Positions 11,535 through 24,417 of a stretch of 64,000 bases of DNA are shown here, one piece after another. The notes beneath the pieces were generated by a model. The model worked only from the letters and a program-made list of their open reading frames with translations, was not told where the DNA came from and searched no databases. The stretch is taken from assembly GCA_025345505.1 (NCBI GenBank), contig JANVCC010000022.1:31631213-31695212 (forward strand), written 5' to 3'. Numbering within the stretch: position 1 is the first letter of the stretch; each line of letters starts with the position of its first letter. The position numbers and the translations under genes are program-made. This DNA comes from Todiramphus chloris collaris. Taxonomy: Eukaryota > Chordata > Aves > Coraciiformes > Alcedinidae.

Positions 11535-14299
11535 ATTATCTTATCAAAGAACCGTAAGAAATCATAATGTAATCTAAATAAGGTGGAAACTGTATTCCAC
11601 AGACATGAGATAAAACCAAAGACTTGTTTCTTTTTTAAAAACATGTACTTATCACCCTAACAAAGAATGACAATCTCTCACAGCTACTGTCACTGCAACG
11701 AACAATCATTTGCCTGAAAAAGTGAGAGAATTATTCTTTCAATTAGTTGTTCTTTCATTAGGGAGAAAACTCCAAGCTCAGTTTTCAACTCAGCTAAAAC
11801 CACAGCTTATCCCAGAAGACTTTCAATCTTACATGTTGTAAACTGATGCTTACTAAGTCCATATTTTGCCAGCATATTTTTAAAATGTTTTTCTCTTAAT
11901 AAATCAAGAGCAAACATTTTTCAAATCTTAGATTGCCATAAATATCACTGTGATCTTTTGTCATTTTTAATATATGACATTGATGATTCTGTATCTGCTT
12001 ACCTCTTCTGTATCAGCCTAAATCACATTTTAAGGTTTATTTCTAATTTTCTTTTTTCCTATCCTCTTTCTCAAAGTACTTCCTTGAATTGCTCTTTTCC
12101 ACAGATGATCTTCACTTTTCAGCATACTCAATTAATTACTCAATCTTCAGGGTTTTTTCCCCACATGTTCTTCTCTGCTAAGCTACACTTTTCCATAGCC
12201 TGTAAATGCCAAAATCTGCAACGTCTGTCTGGCTACGAAACTCTTAACTAACAAATCAGTCTGCCAATGCAAACATGCAATAAAGTTTTCAGACCACCAG
12301 TAGTGACAATAATGTGCCAGGTAAATACAGATGCTAGGAAAATCTTCTCCAGTATGAAGATACCATAACACATTTGATGCCGTAAGAAATCAGCAACAAA
12401 ACCTATCCTAGCACACACATCTGTATCGACTTTGCAGAAAGTTTACAAATGCAAAACAACATCAAAGAAGAATATAACCCCTAAATTTTGTTTTCAAAAT
12501 AATACTGTTAAAGTAATAAAATTGAATACAAAACAAAAAACCCCAACAACCCACATCCAGAATCCTATTCAAAGTCAACATTCACCTGTGCGAACAGAAC
12601 TCTATGGGGGTCAATGCCATTACGAACAAGCAAGAGAGAAAACTACGTGCACTGCAGAGATCCACAGGGACAAAATGCTCAAGAATCTGCCCTTAGGTAC
12701 AATGCACTGCTTATGCAGGGTGACTTTAAGGAACTTGTTTAGCATGGCACCTGCTTACGAACAAAAACCTCTCCACTGGGTATGCTACAGGACCAAATTC
12801 ACCACGCACCTGAAACAGAGCCACAGCACATTTGGGGGAGGGGGGAGAAGAGAAAGAAACAGAACAGGGGGCAGTAGAAGAAAAAAATCCTGAACAATGA
12901 AGCTACTCTTACCAGTTAGGTTACACTTGTCTTCCATGTTGGTAAGATGCCAAAAACCATCAATAAATTGACACCTAACATAATGAGACTGTAACGCGTA
13001 AAGTAAAATAAAATAATAGCTAGACTTTTCCATAAGCACATTTTGTACAGCTTTATGTTTTTATAAATAAAGCGTCTAAACGTGATTGAATTTACAAATG
13101 AATACTAGCTCAAATCAGCACAAGCAGTTTTCCAGCAACATAAGCCTCTAATCATCCACATTTAGCAGTCTGAGTTTAATTAGTTATGTATGCAGAAGAT
13201 GCTTCTAGTAAATAATTAGAAAGTATTTTCTTGTCAGCTGAGAGGATGTTTAACAATTATGTTTCCAAACAAATAAATAACTCCACGTTGTGTAGTCTGG
13301 TGTTACTATGGAACTACCATGTCCAAATATTTCAAAGCAATAATGTTCCAGAGAAAATATCTTGTTCAAGCTTAAAATCTGACAGACAGGAAGAAAGCAA
13401 ACACTTAAAAGCTATGGAATGTATCAGATTTTTTTTTTCTTTTATTTAAGCAACTTTCTAAAACGAGCCTATCCTTAAAATCATTTTCTTATAAGTGTTT
13501 CAAGCTTGCTGATGAATAAGATTTCAAAGATGCTATATGAATTCATCACATTTCATTTCACATGCTGTGTGCACCTAGACTATGGTTTTTAAACAAAACC
13601 AACTGTAACTGAAGCTGTGAAACAAACATTGCAGTATTAAACATGAAAGAAAACCACCATGCAAATGTCGGCTTGTAGGGTGGCAATGTGGTTAGAGAGC
13701 ATTTCTAATCTAGATTTTTTTTTTTATTATTATTCTTAATCCTTTCTAAAAAGCACATAAATCCTTACAAATTCTCACAGTGTGCCCTCTAATCTTTCTA
13801 ATACCAAAGCAGACTAATGTGTTTCAAGCATTTTCTGCTGGGAACAAACCTCTGTCACTCAATACTCTGCTCACAAAAATAAAACCGAAAAAGCAAACAC
13901 TAAGAAATCCACCTCATCGGTTTTTTTCTTTTCCACTGATTTTTATATAAGTAAATACTTACCATCAGCTTCCTACATAACCACTTCATTATACTAATTT
14001 CCTTTTACCAAGTCCTTCCTCCAAGACAGAAGAAAAATGAGTAGCAGAGAGGGTGTGTGTGTGCATATGAGAGCAAGCTCGCACAAGTGAGAGGAAACCA
14101 GACCTGCCAGATGAAAAACCTTCCTTTGAGTTACTGATGTTGCAACTCTACACCTAAGCGGCACATTTTGACTTGGTCCAGCTATTCTGTTGTTTTAGCC
14201 AGACTGCCTTCAATAACCTCTGAAACACCTCTGAAATCTGGATGGAACCTTTAGAGCTCTTTAAAAATAGGAGCAAAAGGACAGAGAGCCCAGGGGTTC

Positions 14300-14472
14300 A
14301 AGCATTTGTCCGCTATTTGGGAGTCCTGGTTGCATTCCCTGCTCTCTCTATAATGGGCTGCCTGCATGACCTCAGGCAAGTCACTAAGCCTCTCTTTTGC
14401 CATGGCTCCCTGTTAGTAAAGAGGGGATTATTGTACTTCCTTACCACAAAGAAGTGCTGGGAGGATAACTAT
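14300..14472 (+). mobile_element. MIR / amniote tRNA-derived SINE relic
   Basis: The order of motifs follows the amniote MIR consensus: GGGAGTCCTGGTTGCATTCC (tRNA B-box region), TGACCTCAGGCAAGTCACT, AAGCCTCTCTTTTGCC, GTAAAGAGGGGATTATTGTA and TGGGAGGATAA. These correspond to the consensus 'gggttc...', 'tgaccttgggcaagtcact', 'cctctctgtgcc', 'taaaatggggataata' and 'gaggat'. The relic is deeply diverged and old. Confidence 0.7.
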
Positions 14473-15371
14473 ATTAGAGGGTGGGAGTCAGGCTACTGTA
14501 GTAGAACCACATAAATGCATAACCAGCAAAAGGCACAAAATTACCATAAGCTTCCAGGAAGCTAGATATGCTCATATTAGCTTGCTTTTTTTATACATCA
14601 ATCTGGAGGTGTTTTCGAAAAACACATTTTAAAAGACTAGGTGAAATTTATTCCCTTACACAGATCACTCAAGTCAACAGTTTTGCTAGGGACTAAATGT
14701 TAGCCATTATGCTTCAAAACCTTCAGTGTTTTTTTAAAAGAGTTTCTTGCATTCCTAAACCTGCCTGACAGCTTCCCCTTTTCACACACTTTATTTCCTT
14801 TCCTATAGCTTCTTTCTTTACCATAAGGACTAACATATGGTTACCATACTTTCATACAAATTTATAACTGAAGACATTCTCCACAGAACTACAGAAACGA
14901 ATTTTTGCAGCCATGTGACTTGTGACTGTCTTCTCAGTCTTGCCCTACAAGACCACACAAAGAAGTATCCTGCCTCCTGTCAGCTACCAGAACCAAAGAC
15001 ACAGCATGTAGGGAGAACAATAAACCATAGAGGATCAGCAAAGGCAAAGAAGTCGTGTAGATTTAGCACATGGGAAGAGGTTGGAAGTTGGAACGGGAAG
15101 CAAGGGACTTGTAACCCTAGCAATCATAGCCACACTCCTGCAGACAGCTCCTCCTTCAGACACAGTAATTGTAACAGGTATTGGTCTCTGGTGAAGGAAT
15201 AGAAACAAAGTTGTGCTGTTGCAAGTATGACCAATTTGAACTGGCCATGCTATTAATACAAAAGAAATAGATCTTTTATTTTGCTAAAGGAATAGTAATA
15301 TACCGTCCACATATCATGTTTGTCTGATGTTCAGATCTTGCTGTGCCTGTGCTCTGCCATTTGTAGGACTG

Positions 15372-15377
15372 GGTAAG
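15372..15377. repeat. Target-site duplication, left of solo LTR
   Basis: GGTAAG lies directly before the LTR's TG end and is identical to the copy at 15729-15734. Six bases is the duplication length of alpha- and beta-retrovirus-like integrases. Confidence 0.9.
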
Positions 15378-15728
15378 TGTCGCTGTTTATGCCGGGAGCG
15401 GAGAGACGCAGCAACATATAAGTTCAGCAAGAGCAGGCAAAAGAAGCAACTTTATTAATTTACAACCCCATTTTTATACCCCAGCCCCATAGGGCGATTG
15501 GTCAGTAATCACCCATCTCCTAGGGTGATTGGTTAAAGTCCTACAGCACCTATTTCAAAATATTTTTACAATGTACCATAAACAAAACTTATCGAAACAC
15601 CATGTGCTAGTCTAGTTTACAAAACCGTCCTACTATTTCTCATAACACGTGTGAGAAAGGCAGGGTTCTCACAGAATATTGTGAGAACCTAGGAAAATTC
15701 CTCTGCTAGCAGCTTTTCAGCATCCACA
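15378..15728 (-). mobile_element. Solo LTR of an avian class II (alpharetrovirus-like / ERVK-like) endogenous retrovirus
   Basis: This 351-bp element has TG...CA ends (TGT/ACA) and is flanked on both sides by the identical 6-bp duplication GGTAAG (15372-15377 and 15729-15734). Read on the minus strand it has two CCAAT boxes (15538-15542 and 15497-15501), a TATA box TATAAAAA (15478-15471) and a poly(A) signal AATAAA (15456-15451) only ~15 bases further on, then about 70 bases of U5. A poly(A) signal tucked between TATA box and a short R region, a length near 350 bp and a 6-bp duplication all fit avian alpharetroviruses; ERVK-type relatives also make 6-bp duplications. No internal viral genes adjoin it, so it is a recombined solo LTR. 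The perfect duplication suggests an age that is not great. The exact family name cannot be set by eye. Confidence 0.9.
15665..15688. repeat. Inverted repeat inside the LTR U3
   Basis: GTTCTCAC and GTGAGAAC form perfect 8-bp arms around an 8-base AT-rich centre. It lies in the upstream part of U3 on the minus strand and may be a protein-binding palindrome; that role is inferred. Confidence 0.6.
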
Positions 15729-15734
15729 GGTAAG
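15729..15734. repeat. Target-site duplication, right of solo LTR
   Basis: GGTAAG lies directly after the LTR's CA end and is identical to the copy at 15372-15377. Confidence 0.9.
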
Positions 15735-18700
15735 TGTTGTAATCAAGAAGAGTCTCAAAACACATCTTTACACTCTGGGACTAAATGAGATTTTGTATCA
15801 GTCCTGTCTTGACTGGAGTTTCTTCCTTTGCTGTCTCACTGATAAACGATCATCATCTCACTTGCTCTCTTACATACCGAGCTTCTAGAAAAGCCTAAAT
15901 GTCCCATCCTTTTCCCAGTAAGATTCGACAGAGACTATTAGACACTGCAGTAGGAAGGGGAACAGATGCCAAATCTTCATGCACAGCCCCATGATCCAAA
16001 AATTTTGCAAACAAGTTTTGGCAACACCATGCACGTAAAATGCCTGGGTACATTCCCAGAATATGCATTTGCATAACTATCCCACACAAATGAGACTTAC
16101 AGATCAGCTTGCAGCTATGATAGAGTTTGAGCTACAAGGTAGAGTAGAAGCTTTCTGAATGAGTTTGGGCTACACAGTTTGAGATAAGAGGAGAACAAGT
16201 TTTTTATGGCAGATTTCCTTTAGTCTAGTGTATGTCTTGGGTATTCTTCCTAGAAAAATGACAACTCTTCCTGTGTACTCTCTGAGGGCATCTGTGATGA
16301 TCAATTCATTAGCTTTGTTGGGGATGCAAATCACAACAGTGGCTACTGTAGAAATATCCGTAAGTAAAAGTGCCTAACACAGTGTGACTGAGAATGAGCT
16401 TCATAATTAATATTCAGCTGACAAGTCTCTAAAAGAGACAAAAATATACTGTCATGCAGCTTGTGTGACACAGAAATTAATTCTTTTTAGCAGATCAGAG
16501 AGGTAAGAAGAAAATCTATTTGTCTAATCAAGAAATTTGATGCTTTTATTATATTTGCACAACAAATGGAGCATAGGCTTTAAACTGAAATTATTTCCAT
16601 GGTACAATCACATAGCTGGGTAACTCAAGATGATGCTAAGTGACCAATGCTTATTTAAAGATAGGTTTATTAGAGCACAAGAAGGATGGTAGTTGAAAAC
16701 CTGTACTTCTGTGAGTCATATAAGAAAAAAAAAAAATCCCATGTGTTCTTACAAAGGAAAAAACCATCATGCCCTCACTAGTTCTCTGTGCTGCCTAGCA
16801 AAGAAATCACTAGCAAGGATGTGACTTTCTTGCAGATACAGACAGTTATAAAGATCCTCCAATTTTCCTTGCTTTAACAGTGCTGTTTAGGGTACCAAAG
16901 ATACCAGGCCCACTGGATTTTGTACAGCTAACTTCACCTGCTGTCAGTAGTCGTGTTGCTGCAACAGGTAACATCCAGCATGAGCCCTGACGTGTGCCCT
17001 GGCACAACTGAACCTTAAAGGTTTATTGATATATTAAAGTAGCTACAAAAGGTATTTCAGGTACAAGGAGGGATGTGGAAAAAACATATAAAAGAGAGAA
17101 AGGGATGTATACCTTTGATAACATATACTCATCTTGATTATAAACAGACATACTACAATATTAAATTATTCCATAACCATAGAGCATTAAACTTTAAGAA
17201 AAAACATGCCCATTACAAAGCAGCTGAACATGTGTCTTAAAAGAATGCAATGACATTTTAAGACTCAAAACCTTGCATGTTTAATTTGAAACATCGGATT
17301 AAGAAGCAGTAAATCAGGAGAGAGCACAAAAAACACAGCTTCTTTGCAGCTGTTATCTTAGAAGAAATATGAGTAAGTAAATGTGACACACATTGGGCAG
17401 GTTCAGTACAGCACCCATACCTAAGAATTATTTTATAGCAGCAAATTGAAGCCAGAGGGAAACCCAGATGGCAAATGGGATGCAAGTTGGGCTTGTTCTT
17501 CTGATTCCAAAGTGGCTTCCTATAGAAGCATATTGGGGAGAGAAATTCAATCTAACTTCAAAACCTGCTAAAATCCTAATTTATACCAAAATCCAAACAC
17601 CTTAGTCTTGGGAAAGTTTTGACTAAAAATCTCAATCTGAATTTTATCATTGACAGCTGGCTTCATTAAGGAACATACTTCTAATAATACCTTTTTTAGT
17701 CCTTAAAGAAGAATTTTCAGAAGATGCAAAGCATTCACTTATATCTGAAGAAAGAGATCTCCCCGGTCCTCATCTTACCAATAAACCTTTGTACTTAATT
17801 TGCACTTTATATCTTATGCTCTACAAATACAGAAAAATAACTGGTAGAAGCTGGTGTTTATGATAGAAACATGTATGTGTCAAAGATCATCCAGAATTCA
17901 GGAAGACTTCTAGGTGTGGGTATCATCTTGATCACTGAACAGCACAACCTGGACTACTAACCTATTTTTATAGGAAGAAAAATAATTTTCCCAGTTCTGT
18001 GCTGCCTTTCAGGACATACACTTTTGTAGGAAGTTGTTTCAGGTCATCTTTACACAGCAGATGAGAATTTCCAAACTGTTTCATTGTCTCCAGCTCACAT
18101 GCATGTGGCATCAGTGAGTAAACAACAAGGAATACTTGAGGAACAGCTGGAAAACCCAGCTGACCCTGGCTTTAAGAGGACTCCGGTGAGACATGTGAAA
18201 CAGAGACTCCTGAAACCTTCTTCAAATGTAACCTGCAATTCTAGAATAACTTTCAGTGCAATGGCAATCATGTAGAGTGCAATGGCAATTACATGTCAGT
18301 GTAAGCTGATAATAGCATGAAGTTTCAAGTACACAAGCACAGATTTTGCAGCTACAGCTCTGGCTTCAGACCTTAATACTCAACATACACAAGCTCAATA
18401 ATACTGCTTTGCTAACAGCTGTACTTAGCACTTAATACCTTCCATCCAAACCCCTTAAAATGAATTTATATGTATTAACTCTTCCAGCATTGCGGAAGAA
18501 TGATCCAGTTCTTCAATATTTTAGTATTTAGACTGTAGAGCTGGGAGACCAAGGAAAAGAAAAGAAAAAAAAAAAAAGGTCAAGTCAAGATGTCAAAGAT
18601 CCAAGGACTGAATAAAAAATGAACCTTTTTAAAATAATAATTAAAAAAAAATCCAAAAAATCCTATTTATTTTGTAAGGTAATTCCTTTTATCTAATGCA

Positions 18701-20444
18701 AATTTCAGCAAGGCTTATAGCAGTGCTAACAAGGTTAATTCTGGAGCAAGTTTGCATAGGAAGAGTTCTGAAAGGTCTACCTACCATTTGATTGATATAA
18801 AAAGTTTTATAGAAAAAGTCAAATTTTTTGTGATGTCATAGTGGTGGTAGAATATTATGCTAAACCAGCAGTTTATAGTGAAGTGGTCTGCTGTTTTTTT
18901 CTATATTTATTTTTTTCTTTAGGTTCCACATTTCAAAGAGTAACCACAACATTAACTTTCCTTGATGCTGATGCTGCAGGTGGCCAATTGCTATTGCTCA
19001 TTTCCAAGCCAGTAGGGCAATAAAATGGCATGAAAGGTGAGTCATGGAAGATTTGTGGTTCATAAAACACAGAATTTTTAGGCTCTAAATTTTGTTTTGT
19101 GATTTAGTTTCAAATATAGCCATAACTCAAAAAACAAAGAGAGACCCAAGTCTGCCAAGTTCTATGCCATTTGGGAAAACAAACACATGCACTCTACTGG
19201 CTGAGGTGTGTGAACCCTGGGGTAACATTGGAAAGAAACCTATTGACTTCAGCCAGAGATAGACTGGGCCATGGATAAACATCACTAAGTTTCAAATTAT
19301 ACCGCAAATACTTAATACTAAAGGAATTAGGTTCTTTGTTTGAAAGAGCCACTGGTTCTTCATGCTGAGATACTCTGCACAAGGCCAGATTCTGTGCTGC
19401 TTTCCACTCTGTGAAGTCCCATTAACTGTCAGCAGAAAACCTAGCCCATAAGTTCTCCTGCAAGTTTATTTTTTCTGGAAACAGCAGTTTTGCTCGTGTA
19501 TGCAAGCCAGCACACTCTGACAATCTTTGGTTATACATCAATTCGTAACAACGTATTTGGCACTGGAAAGCAAACAATCTCCACCTTGCTGTAAAAGTTA
19601 TAACCTAGATGTCAGATGGCAATTATACAATTACAGCACCTTTTTCTTTCCTTAATTAACAAAGAATTGGGTTTATTTCTTAAAAACACTAGTTAGGATG
19701 CAAAATGTGTTGCTGCAAGATGCTCCAGACAGTCAGATAGTTACAGCATTGACAAGAACATCTACAATTAGATTGCAGAAGTTTTTCTACAGGGGTAACA
19801 GTTCCTCAAGCTTTATCTAAAGCAATGTCTAGAGAGAATAAGCTTATGGTTGGTCTGGTTGGTCTACTACATCCTCCACCTCACACTACCTGTCTGACAC
19901 ATGACAGCTTTCTGTGACCTTCTTCCTATCTCTGTTCACAGAAAGAAAGAAGTGAAAGCTTTAAGAGTACCATGTAGGAGAGTTATTCAAGAAGTTAAAG
20001 CAGTCTTCAGATGATGAAATCTGAACCTTTAGATGCATCCTTCTGCTTTACCTCTACTGTTCAGGTTTTAGCAAGAATGTAACCAACCAAGACCAACTCC
20101 TAACACTGAAGCCATCCATCCGCTCTTCTCACAGATGGTAATGTTTCCCATCCAGTGTTGCATGCTGTACTCCAAGCCTGAACCAGCTGGAGACTTTGGA
20201 AACAAGCAAGCAAAAATTGGCAATGTTTTTATAAATTCTTAAACAGAATAATTCCCCATATGGGCCTCACTAGGTGGGGAGACTAAGGTGGTAATTATAC
20301 TCAAACATTTAACAGCTTGCTCCAAAGAAAATGAAGACATATTTATTCTCAATGTAAATGGGAAATAAGACGTGAAGTCTTAAGCTCCTAATTGTATCAG
20401 GGACAATTTAGATATTAGGGAAAAAGTTTAATAAATAAGAATTG
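15735..20444. other. Gene-free stretch between solo LTR and CR1 tail
   Basis: This is AT-rich non-coding DNA, probably MYLK 5' intron. It holds a 21-bp tandem duplication at 18.26 kb and a short polypurine run at 18.55-18.58 kb. I see no exon with both a recognisable protein and splice sites. Confidence 0.55.
18255..18296 (+). repeat. 21-bp tandem duplication (two copies)
   Basis: AGTGCAATGGCAATCATGTAG at 18255-18275 is followed directly by a copy at 18276-18296 that matches through AGTGCAATGGCAAT and then diverges slightly. Confidence 0.85.
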
Positions 20445-20603
20445 AAGCAGTCCTGGAAGAGATTGCTCAAGGAGTCTGTGGAGTCTTCAGTTCTGGAAGC
20501 CATACAAATGTCTGTCAGGAATGACATGTACAGTTGATTTAGCCTTGGACATGGGAATGACTGGATGGTCTTCTGAAGTCCCTTCCAATTCCATGACACT
20601 ATT
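20445..20603 (+). mobile_element. CR1 LINE 3' tail fragment
   Basis: The end, CTGGATGGTCTTCTGAAGTC followed by CCTTCCAATTCC, matches the CR1 3' end (GGATGATCTTTGAGGTCCCTTCCAAC-like). The upstream GAAGAGATTGCTCAAGGAG corresponds to the 'lone-basepaired' stretch before it. The usual terminal ATTCTATG repeats are decayed. It is a 5'-truncated copy, as is normal for CR1. Confidence 0.75.
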
Positions 20604-20731
20604 ATTCACCTGACAATTGATGTTAAATTTGGGCTACAATATAGGACTTTCTGCTGGATATAGGCCAGTAAGACAACTATTATCCTGTAAAGAACATTAT
20701 AAATCTGAAATTAAACAACTGTTATAAGGTT

Positions 20732-20810
20732 AAAACAAAAAAGAAGAACAACAACCCAAAACAAAACCAAACAACAAAAACCAGCCCACAAAAAAAACAT
20801 CCTATAAAAC
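20732..20810 (+). repeat. Degenerate A/C-rich tract
   Basis: About 79 bases of AAAACAAAA, AACAACAACCC and ACCAAACAAC-type sequence, nearly free of T and with few Gs. Confidence 0.85.
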
Positions 20811-21721
20811 TACAACAAGATCAATATCTACATCATTAACATTGCAGAGCTTAGAGAGAAGGAGGGAGACAGAAGGAATCTGGTTTAATCTTACTTAAGC
20901 ACCAGTTTGCAAATCTCAGCCAAATGTCCTTTTCTGATAACAAGTGAACACAGCTTTCATTTGAGAGTGCAGAGAGTGGGACATGCACGCAAAGAAATCA
21001 ATGCCTTTAAAGACATTTCTATTTCCAATTGTAAACTGCCCTGCTACATTCAACGACCTCACTGCATAAAAAATGTTTTTACATAACTTTTACAGGTTTC
21101 GTAAGTTAAAGAGTTGAAGTAAGTTACTTAGATCACATCACATTTGTTGAGCTATGGTCTACAAATGCATGCAATGCTCATTCTTGAAGCTATCAGTTTA
21201 AAAGTGTATGTAAAAGAAGACTGAAATGTAAAACAGTCATTTGGAGCCTCTTCACATTTCAGTGGGTCTGGTATGAACAAAAGAATGGCTGGGCTCAGTC
21301 TGAGATGCAAGTGTGTCCTGACTACCCCACTTCCATCTAGGAGACAAGCCCAAGAAGGACTTGTTTTCCTCCTCCTGCATGGAAATTCATTAGAATGGCT
21401 CTTCTCATGACATTTAATCTATCAGCAAGGGAAAAACATGGTAGGAAGAACAAAATCTTTCCACCATACACATAGCAAAAGTTTTCTTATTCCCTTTTCA
21501 AAAGTCAAAATTGAGCAAGGCATAGCACTGTGGTGCTCTTGTGAAGATGTTCTATAGAGGCTTGATCCTGTCAGTCACATCAACTTGTCTCTCCTATTTG
21601 GAATAACTGGCCTAGCTCTCTTCACAGGCTGTGGAAGATAGGAGGTGTATGGCATTTCACATCAGTGCCAGGCAAAGATGATTGCTAGAAAGGAGAGAAC
21701 AAAGAAAAGGAAGAATTGAGA

Positions 21722-21723
<2 letters not shown>

Positions 21724-21771
<48 letters not shown>
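21724..21771 (+). repeat. 48-base poly(A) run
   Basis: An uninterrupted run of 48 As set in purine-rich flanks on both sides. It is longer than any other homopolymer in the window and is probably a slippage-prone tract; its true length may vary between individuals or assemblies. Confidence 0.95.
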
Positions 21772-21773
<2 letters not shown>

Positions 21774-24417
21774 ATAAGAAGGAAAAAGAAATCAACAGGA
21801 GATTAGAAAGACAACTCTGAGGATGCAGAAAGGTGCAGAGGAATGGAGAAAAATATGGTTACATGGTCAGAGAGAATATAACAAAAACCATGAGATGAAG
21901 GCCATAAAAGACCAACCAATATTCAACAGTACTAGCAATATGGTTGAGAATCACGATGGCTCTATTGTTTAATTCTACAGCTTTAAATTAATGAAATTCA
22001 GGGCATTTTATTTTATTTTCTTCACCCTTTCCTCATAGAAGAGCAGACAAATAATCCAAGAAAGACCTCTTTTTTTCATTCAGACCTCTTTTGACTACAT
22101 TTCACCCATAAAGTCAGTTGTTGAAGAGTCATTCCCCCCATGCTCCTCTCCCCATTTCTAAAGTTTTCTTGTTTGCAAAGTTTTTTTTTATAGATCTCCC
22201 CACCCAAGCACCTCACTCAATCTACTTGCCATCTAGGGCAATTATCCTTCACTTGAGGTGCCAACAACTGCTCTGGATGCCAATACTCGAAGTGAGCAGG
22301 TCAGACAGATACCAGTTATTCAAGTGTTTACACAACTGTGAACAGAATTGTGTAACATTAGTATTAGAAACAGATAAATGCATTCTTCTCTTTAAGAAAA
22401 AATATTTTAAAAGATTTAAAAAAAAAAACCACATGGGAAAAAAAGCTAGTTCTTCAAATGCTGCTGCTAATTCCCATCCCATCACCTCTTTTGTTCATCT
22501 CTTACATGTTATTCATGTTTTCTCCATTCTCTTTTCAGTTCCTTTTGCATACTGAAGTCTAAACTGAAATTAAAATCTGATCTCTCTGTCAAATGTATTC
22601 TGACAAACAATTTCAGCCGTGGAGGACAGAGGGCAGAATCTAACCAGTTTCTGTGTTTTATTCCCAGTCACACATTTTATTCCCCAAGTAGTGTATTTGA
22701 GGTGAGCAACAGACAAAATAATGTCTCACTTCAATTTTGTCTAAGTCAATAGAAAGACTTCCAGTGCCTTTAGTGAGACCTGAATAGGACACCAGGTCCA
22801 ATACAAGCTCTTTATTTATCACCACATACCAGGAGACTTCTGTGCACTCAATACAGAACCCTACAGGCTCTGAAAACCAGATTAGAACTGGGTGCACTTT
22901 TAAACTCTGTAGAGAAGCTCCAAACCAGATGTGCCTTGGGGTATCATTTATCAATACAAAAAAATAACAGTATGCCTCGGTTCTAGAAGGTGTTCCTGAA
23001 CAAAGGTTCTTAATTGACTTGGAAATAACAAAAGAAAGGGGAAATCTGATCTCTGATTAGTATCACTGAGATTAAAAAGTTCAAAGAATTTTGTAAAGCC
23101 TGGAGAGGAGGTCTGAGAAAATATCAATAAAATCCATACCGTTTTCCCCTTAAGCAGCCTCTTTCCCTATTCTAGGGACAACCAGAAAGTTACCCTTTAA
23201 AATTGTCACAGAAAGTGCCAAACTGCAATGAGATTTCTCCAAGCCACAAAAAACCCCTTAGACAAAAACTCTTGATGCCACAAATCTAGAAACCAGCACT
23301 GAAGAGAGAAGGGCAAGAGAGAAGGGGAGAAAACTGCTTTCCTCAGTGCAGCCACAGATACAGCACAGACACAATTCTAGCAAAAGGTGGTTTGGCCAGT
23401 TACATAAAAAGATTTAATTTTCTCACAGAAATTATTAAAACAGTGTTTTTCCAAGAAGAGACCATTATAAGGATAATCTATATCCAGAACCAGTAAATAG
23501 GGACTATAAATAATTGCACTGAAAACTGCAAAGGTACACAAACAGAAAGTTCATCAGTCTTGCTGAGGAAATTCCTGGAATATTTGCACCTCGTGACACA
23601 TATCCAAGTCTGCTGATCATGGAATGCTTAGGCTTCAGTTTTAAAAGATACCTCCAAGATCCCATTTGAAATAATTGACAAAAAAATTTTGTGAGCACAG
23701 ACACTCATGAAGAGTAACAAAACACCTACGTATCCAGCTATTTCAAGAAAAAAAAGAGCTGAAAATGGAATTATACCTAAAGCCATCAGAATATCGATTT
23801 TTTTAAAACACCAGGTATAGTTCCTGAGGAATCCTTCTGTGAAGACAGAGAAATAAAGATAAGGTAATTCATAAGACCATAAGAATATATAGATGAGCTA
23901 CGTATATCATTAAACAACTTCAAATGAATATAACAATATTTTTAACAAGTATCAGCAGGTCCTAAACCCGTGGTAACTGCCTCTAGGATCCACAGCACAG
24001 GAAGCTAAGATGGCAGCAAAACCACAAAGATCCCTTTGCACAGCAAGTTAGATGTGTGTAGTGGGATTCCTCCTATGCCACAGCATAGCACCCAGCCCCA
24101 GCAGTGCCCTGCCACACAACTCAGACAGCAGAAGGATGTTGCAAGTTACAGGTTACAACTTCCCCTATACCTCACACACTGTTCCTACTTTTCCTATAAC
24201 CACAATCACTTTGCTACTATTTCCAATGGCCACGGATCCCTTCCCTGCCAATACCTCCACATGCCCCAGCTAAAAGAAATGCTGCAAAATATTTCCTTAT
24301 TAATTACACATTCCCCCTCGCTGCTGCTTTACCAATTTTTTTTTACAGTATGACACTGCTGGCTACTACAATAAAGGCACAGCTGTGTTAGCATTTAGAT
24401 TTTAGGTGTGGGGAGGG

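Larger units (their letters stand above)
9637..14299 (-). other. Upstream MYLK intron, no gene seen
   Basis: This DNA lies immediately upstream of the splice acceptor of the first coding exon, so it is intronic to the long MYLK transcript. It is AT-rich, with stops in all frames at ordinary density. Apart from a MIR-like relic at 9.8-9.9 kb and an A/C tract near 11.5 kb I see nothing in it. Confidence 0.6.

Noticed and set aside
14837-15202. 121-codon plus-strand ORF next to the LTR
   Set aside because: It lies outside the LTR and its target duplication, and resembles neither a viral nor a cellular protein.
20261-20275. CCCCATATGGG, considered as an SRF CArG box for MYLK
   Set aside because: The AT core is only 4 bases; a CArG box needs six A/T between CC and GG.
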